64,000 bases of DNA from Leptospira biflexa serovar Patoc strain 'Patoc 1 (Paris)' (GTDB taxonomy: Bacteria > Spirochaetota > Leptospiria > Leptospirales > Leptospiraceae). The notes below the pieces were generated by a model that did not search any database, was not told the origin of the DNA, and saw only the letters and a program-made list of their open reading frames with translations. A program made the translations under genes and the position numbers. Every line of letters starts with the position of its first letter. The first letter of the stretch is position 1. The stretch spans positions 2,925,001-2,989,000 of the forward strand of contig NC_010602.1 in assembly GCF_000017685.1 (NCBI RefSeq). Direction: 5' to 3'. This document shows, in pieces, positions 60,440 to 64,000 of the stretch.

Positions 60440-61387
60440 CTACAATATAAACTTTTGGCCTTCATGGGCAATGTGAACCTGCATACCACCTGGTTTCAGG
60501 AGCCTTGCTTCATCCAAAATGATCCTTGCCACTTCATGGTCGGTATGGTCTGGTTCATGGTGAGTCAACACAACAGAACGAATCTCCATCATCTCAGCAA
60601 ATTCAACTGCCTTACTGACAGCTGTATGCCCCCATCCAATTTTTTTCTCAGCCTCTGAAGTGCTATATTGTGCATCGATGATGATGAGATCGGCCCCAGC
60701 AATTTGAGGTTTCATCTTTAATAGATGTTCTCTATCTTCTTCGCGGTATTCTACATCTGTACAAAATAAAAAGATTTTATTCCCTTCTCTGATACGATAC
60801 CCCGTGCAGGACCCAGGATGGCGAAGACCAAAGGGAATGATTTTTAATCCACCTAACATATAGGATTCAAATTCTTTCCATAAGTGGAAATGTTTTTTAG
60901 ACGCCATTTGTTGGAAGGTGATGGGAAAGTTTTCTGGGTGTTGTTGTCTCTCCAACCGTTCTTGTAAATTTGGAATACAGGAATAAAAATGAATGTTCAC
61001 TGACGGTGAATAACCAGGTTTGAAAAATGGCCAACCTTGGATATGATCCCAATGTGTATGTGAAACAAGGATATGGAGATCCATGTCCTTACCGCTGAAA
61101 GCTTCGGGAGCCAATTGGTTTCCAAGGACTCGTAAGCCCGTTCCCATGTCCAAAATGACCCTTTCGCCTCCGTCCCCTTCAATGAGGACACAAGTTGTAT
61201 TCCCACCTAAGTCTTGTGAAAGTGGAATGGGTAGGTGGTTTAGAAACTCTTCTTCCGAAAATCCACTTGGATCTTTTTTCCACTCTTCTTTGGCCAAATG
61301 CAGAATCTTTAAGGTTTTTTCTCGTTGTTCCTGTTTTGATATCGGTGTAGGAAGGGAACCTCGTACACCAAAAAGAGTTATTTTCAT
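60440..61387 (-). CDS. metallo-beta-lactamase-fold hydrolase
   Basis: 315 residues. The metal-binding motif is 'VSHTHWDHIQG' (His110-x-His112-x-Asp114-His115), followed by other metal ligands in 'LRHPGSCTGYRI', 'CTDVEYREED' and 'VLTHHEPDHTD'. The 'HTHWDHIQGWPFF' form is common in MBL proteins resembling cyclic-nucleotide phosphodiesterases. Given the cyclase at 55606, cAMP or cGMP could be a substrate, but this is a guess. AAGGAA stands before the ATG. Confidence 0.85.
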   Translation of the reverse strand: MKITLFGVRGSLPTPISKQEQREKTLKILHLAKEEWKKDPSGFSEEEFLNHLPIPLSQDLGGNTTCVLIEGDGGERVILDMGTGLRVLGNQLAPEAFSGKDMDLHILVSHTHWDHIQGWPFFKPGYSPSVNIHFYSCIPNLQERLERQQHPENFPITFQQMASKKHFHLWKEFESYMLGGLKIIPFGLRHPGSCTGYRIREGNKIFLFCTDVEYREEDREHLLKMKPQIAGADLIIIDAQYSTSEAEKKIGWGHTAVSKAVEFAEMMEIRSVVLTHHEPDHTDHEVARIILDEARLLKPGGMQVHIAHEGQKFIL

Positions 61388-61429
61388 CTAGTTCCTTTTT
61401 AAAATCCTGACATTAAATCATCGGAAGAA

Positions 61430-62095
61430 ATGCAATTGTTAGTTAATCCAGAAATCCAAGAAAAACTTTGGAAGTTTACTACCAAAACTTCCTATCAATC
61501 AGACTATCTCCTGCAACCTAACGAACGTGGGAAAAAAATCGATCTAAAAAAATCTTTCCCATCAACAACCACTCAGTTTGTTTTAGAGCTTGGCTCGGGT
61601 TGGGGTGAAGTTGCCATTGAATTGGCAAAAAATGACCACCAAACAGGTTACCTACTGATGGAAAAAAAGGTAAACCGAATCATCCACACAGAAAAACAAA
61701 GGAAAACACTCGGATTAGAGAATATTCGTTATATGACAGTTAACTTCCAATGGTTTTTCGATGAGTTACTCGAGAAAGAAATTTTTGACAAAATCATCAT
61801 CAACTTTCCCGATCCATGGCCCAAAAAAAAACACCGCAAGAATCGACTCATGCAGCCCTATATGTTACAACAGATATACACATTGCTAAAACCAGGTGGT
61901 GAACTTTTTTTTGCGACTGACTACGGCCCGTATGCGAGAAAAACCATCTCCTTGTTTCGAAAATTCCCAAACTTTCAATGGAAGGAGAAGGAATATGAAT
62001 TCGAAAGGCCTAATTTCCCGATTTCTTTCTTCGAGGCCGAAAAAAGAAACGAAGGGAAAACAATTTATTATCTAAAACGAATCAAAGCAATTTGA
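61430..62095 (+). CDS. trmB: tRNA (guanine-N7)-methyltransferase TrmB
   Basis: 221 residues. The SAM-binding motif is 'FVLELGSGWGEVAIELA', and 'INFPDPWPKKKHRKNRLM' is the diagnostic TrmB motif. 'LKPGGELFFATDYGPYA' is the usual continuation. It methylates G46 in the variable loop of many tRNAs. The ATG at 61430 follows GGAAGAA. It is divergent from the MBL hydrolase gene and convergent with the TPR protein gene. Confidence 0.95.
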   Translation: MQLLVNPEIQEKLWKFTTKTSYQSDYLLQPNERGKKIDLKKSFPSTTTQFVLELGSGWGEVAIELAKNDHQTGYLLMEKKVNRIIHTEKQRKTLGLENIRYMTVNFQWFFDELLEKEIFDKIIINFPDPWPKKKHRKNRLMQPYMLQQIYTLLKPGGELFFATDYGPYARKTISLFRKFPNFQWKEKEYEFERPNFPISFFEAEKRNEGKTIYYLKRIKAI

Positions 62096-62121
62096 ACTGA
62101 CAGTTGTGTTAGAGTCCACTG

Positions 62122-62147
62122 CTCCCGTAACCTCATGTGAACGGGAG
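62122..62147. other. hairpin between convergent genes
   Basis: CTCCCGT (62122-62128) pairs with ACGGGAG (62141-62147) around a 12-base loop. No T-run follows on either strand. It lies between the trmB stop and the stop of the TPR gene and may impede both transcripts. Confidence 0.4.
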
Positions 62148-62164
62148 ATCCAATCGATCGATTG

Positions 62165-64000
62165 TTAGTCCACTGTAATCGTACTGATCCTAAGTCCATC
62201 ACGGTCTCCTTTCCAAGGAACCGAAGTTTTTTCTCTACCTTTGATGAGGAGTAATTCTTTGGATTTGCCCTCTACAACGAGCCCATCCATCGGGAAATAA
62301 AAGTCCCCTTCAATTTTGTAAGAATCCTTCCATTTCGATCCACCTTTCCAAAGATAGGTGGTATCGTCTGTATTCACTAGGAGTGATTCAGGGTTTTTGA
62401 CTACGGAACGTACGGATTCCGTTTTGCCAATGGCATATAATTTTGCTTTTTCTGTCCCTTCGTAGATTTGTCCACCAAGTTGTACTAGGCAGGATTCTTC
62501 TAAACAACCAAGGAAATGAGCCGACTCTTTCGAATCTTTTTTATTGATAGGCAATGATACTTTTGTTTCTTTTTCATTGGTCACACCAGGTGTGATCACT
62601 TGGACCAAAAATTCTTTTTTGGAATCTCTGATGACAAAAAGTTTACCTTCACCATTCAGAGAAAATCCCACATAATCATTTCCATTCCACTCTTCTTGGA
62701 TTTCCAAGTTTGGATTGGTTCGAACCAATTTTCTGTTTGGAGATTTTTCCTTTTCTAAAAGTAGATAAAAACCATTGGAATCTGCCGATCCCTGTTTGAC
62801 TTTCCAACCAGCTAATACCTGTTTCTTGAAGGTCATTTTTCCAGATTCAGGGTAAATTTTTGTCGCGGTATCATTGGATATTCCAACAAGTTCCTTCCCA
62901 GCCACAAGTAATTGAAACGGGGTGGATGTGTATTGTTTCCAAACGAGTTCCTTTGTGATACGGTCATAGCCCACAAGAGCAGTTCCATAATTCACAATGA
63001 TACGATTAGGGTAAACGATTGGTGTGGAAACAGGTGTTCCTGATAAATTTAAGTCTGTTACGTGGAGTGGTTCGTCATCTAATGCATCCGAAGGAAGTAA
63101 CCTTGCGTATTTGGTTTCTCCATATTCACGTAAGATTTTTTCTTTGACCGTATTACGTTTGGATTTGGTTTTTTCAGAAGGAGATTGTTTTAATTTGGCA
63201 TCCAAAATTTTGAACTGCGCAAATAATGCTTCTGCCGAAGGTTCTTCTTTTAACACACGATCAATTGTTTTTTCAGCTTCTTCCAATTTGTTTTCTTTAA
63301 AGTAAATATAAGCCAATTGGATTTCACCATCCATAAAATCAGGATCTGATTTTCGAATGGACTCGAGGATGGATTTGGCTTCGTTTGTTAGGTCTTCGTT
63401 AAAATAGGCAATTGCTAAATTATAAGAAGAAAGTCCAAATTCGGAATCTTTTACCCTTGCCTTCTCAAACTCACGTTTGGCGGCATCCATTTGGTTTAAT
63501 TTATAATATGCAAGACCTTTTGCCACGTTACTTGGAGCAAAGTTAGGATTGACCAAAATCGCTTTGTCAAATTCACCAATGGCCGCTTCATAATTCTTGC
63601 GTTTCATGGTAACAAGGCCTAACATATAATAAGCGTAATACGAATCAGGTTTTTCTTTTAAAATATCATAAAAACCATCTTCTGCGCGTTTGAGTTCCCC
63701 TTTTTTATAATAGAAGGAATATATCCCTTCTTTAAAGGAGATTGCATTTTCCTTATTGGACTTAACTGCGTTTTCTAAAATAGAAAGACCTTTTTCCTCT
63801 TCACCTTTTTCAATATAACATTCTGCAATTTTTACAAGGAGAGATGCCTTCGGAACGCGGTCATACGCCTTTTGGTAAGGAGTGACTGCTTCGATATATT
63901 TTTTACGATTAAAGAGAGCGTTTCCTTCTTTGACAAAAGGTAAAATCTCCGCAAAACGAGAGTTCTCCGAAACTGTTTTTTCTGTTTCTACTAACTCAGG
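62165..64000 (-). CDS. TPR-repeat protein with beta-propeller-like C-terminus (partial, start beyond the window)
   Basis: The frame is open from 62165 to the window edge, so the start lies outside. The upstream part is a series of tetratricopeptide repeats ('ALFNRKKYIEAVTPYQKAYDRVPKASLLVKIAECYIEKGE', 'YYAYYMLGLVTMKRKNYEAAIGEFDKAI', 'SSYNLAIAYFNEDLTNEAKSILE'). The C-terminal about 290 residues contain repeats like a quinoprotein-type propeller ('IIVNYGTALVGYDRITKELVWKQ', 'LYAIGKTESVRSVV'). Such proteins mediate protein contacts. No function can be assigned. The first ATG inside the window (63625) is only an internal Met. Confidence 0.75.
   Translation of the reverse strand, partial: PELVETEKTVSENSRFAEILPFVKEGNALFNRKKYIEAVTPYQKAYDRVPKASLLVKIAECYIEKGEEEKGLSILENAVKSNKENAISFKEGIYSFYYKKGELKRAEDGFYDILKEKPDSYYAYYMLGLVTMKRKNYEAAIGEFDKAILVNPNFAPSNVAKGLAYYKLNQMDAAKREFEKARVKDSEFGLSSYNLAIAYFNEDLTNEAKSILESIRKSDPDFMDGEIQLAYIYFKENKLEEAEKTIDRVLKEEPSAEALFAQFKILDAKLKQSPSEKTKSKRNTVKEKILREYGETKYARLLPSDALDDEPLHVTDLNLSGTPVSTPIVYPNRIIVNYGTALVGYDRITKELVWKQYTSTPFQLLVAGKELVGISNDTATKIYPESGKMTFKKQVLAGWKVKQGSADSNGFYLLLEKEKSPNRKLVRTNPNLEIQEEWNGNDYVGFSLNGEGKLFVIRDSKKEFLVQVITPGVTNEKETKVSLPINKKDSKESAHFLGCLEESCLVQLGGQIYEGTEKAKLYAIGKTESVRSVVKNPESLLVNTDDTTYLWKGGSKWKDSYKIEGDFYFPMDGLVVEGKSKELLLIKGREKTSVPWKGDRDGLRISTITVD

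Overview
The window is AT-rich spirochaete chromosome, almost certainly from a Leptospira of the saprophytic (L. biflexa) type. This is inferred from the proteins alone: many spirochaete-style lipoprotein signals (LIQLGC, VFVGC, FVLVSC, TFLQC), PEGA and carboxypeptidase-regulatory-like surface lipoproteins, an Opp/Dpp-like permease pair, a flagellar stator MotA, abundant two-component, cyclic-nucleotide and chemotaxis proteins, a DUF115/MptE-like protein and an ACR3 arsenic operon. No rRNA, tRNA, CRISPR array, insertion sequence or prophage was recognised.

Layout. 1-925: long non-coding stretch with hairpins and integron-like inverted motifs. 926-9241: minus-strand block with a GNAT enzyme, a run from a small zinc-site protein through RnfC- and RnfD-like proteins, PtsN and two peptide-type ABC permeases to a PEGA protein, and a processive glycosyltransferase. 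9362-12279: large unknown membrane protein plus MotA. 12296-18718: RlmK-like methyltransferase, RNase HI, a lipoprotein, Fur-family regulator, CCA-adding enzyme, beta-barrel porin and two lipoproteins. 18820-23913: chemotaxis receptor (with a late nonsense codon), di-haem peroxidase, and a cobalamin riboswitch ahead of two surface lipoprotein genes. 24090-28133: SecA, glutamine amidotransferase, thioredoxin-like lipoprotein. 28270-32712: acidic-tailed protein, MptE-like protein, HATPase-HDOD signalling protein and ABC ATPase. 32740-36468: a 1242-residue lipoprotein. 36712-39727: DUF445 protein, epimerase, exported protein. 39994-42362: arsenic operon arsR-arsC-DUF6428-like-acr3 with its terminator. 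42517-49423: Old Yellow Enzyme, a PAS/membrane/diguanylate-cyclase signalling cluster, a GNAT enzyme and an acyl-CoA dehydrogenase. 49543-55613: lipoprotein hydrolase, SDR, a decayed YiiX-like pseudogene, an ArsR/AHSA1 pair with a perfect operator-like palindrome, a rhomboid that seems to lack its catalytic His, an exported protein split by one stop codon, and a glycosyltransferase. 55606-64000: adenylate/guanylate cyclase, isocitrate dehydrogenase, DinB-like protein, lipocalin-like exported protein, MBL hydrolase, TrmB and a TPR protein cut by the window end.

Most notable: (1) a GC-rich ~60-bp palindromic repeat present three times between genes; (2) the cobalamin riboswitch apparently serving surface lipoproteins rather than a recognisable transporter; (3) three genes interrupted by stops or frameshifts, two of them by a single in-frame TAA where CAA would restore the reading; (4) a DUF115/MptE-like gene whose conserved coding region extends upstream of any ATG/GTG/TTG; (5) an Rnf-like pair without the rest of Rnf in the same run as PtsN and orphan permeases; and (6) arsenic proteins sharing Cys-Cys tails.
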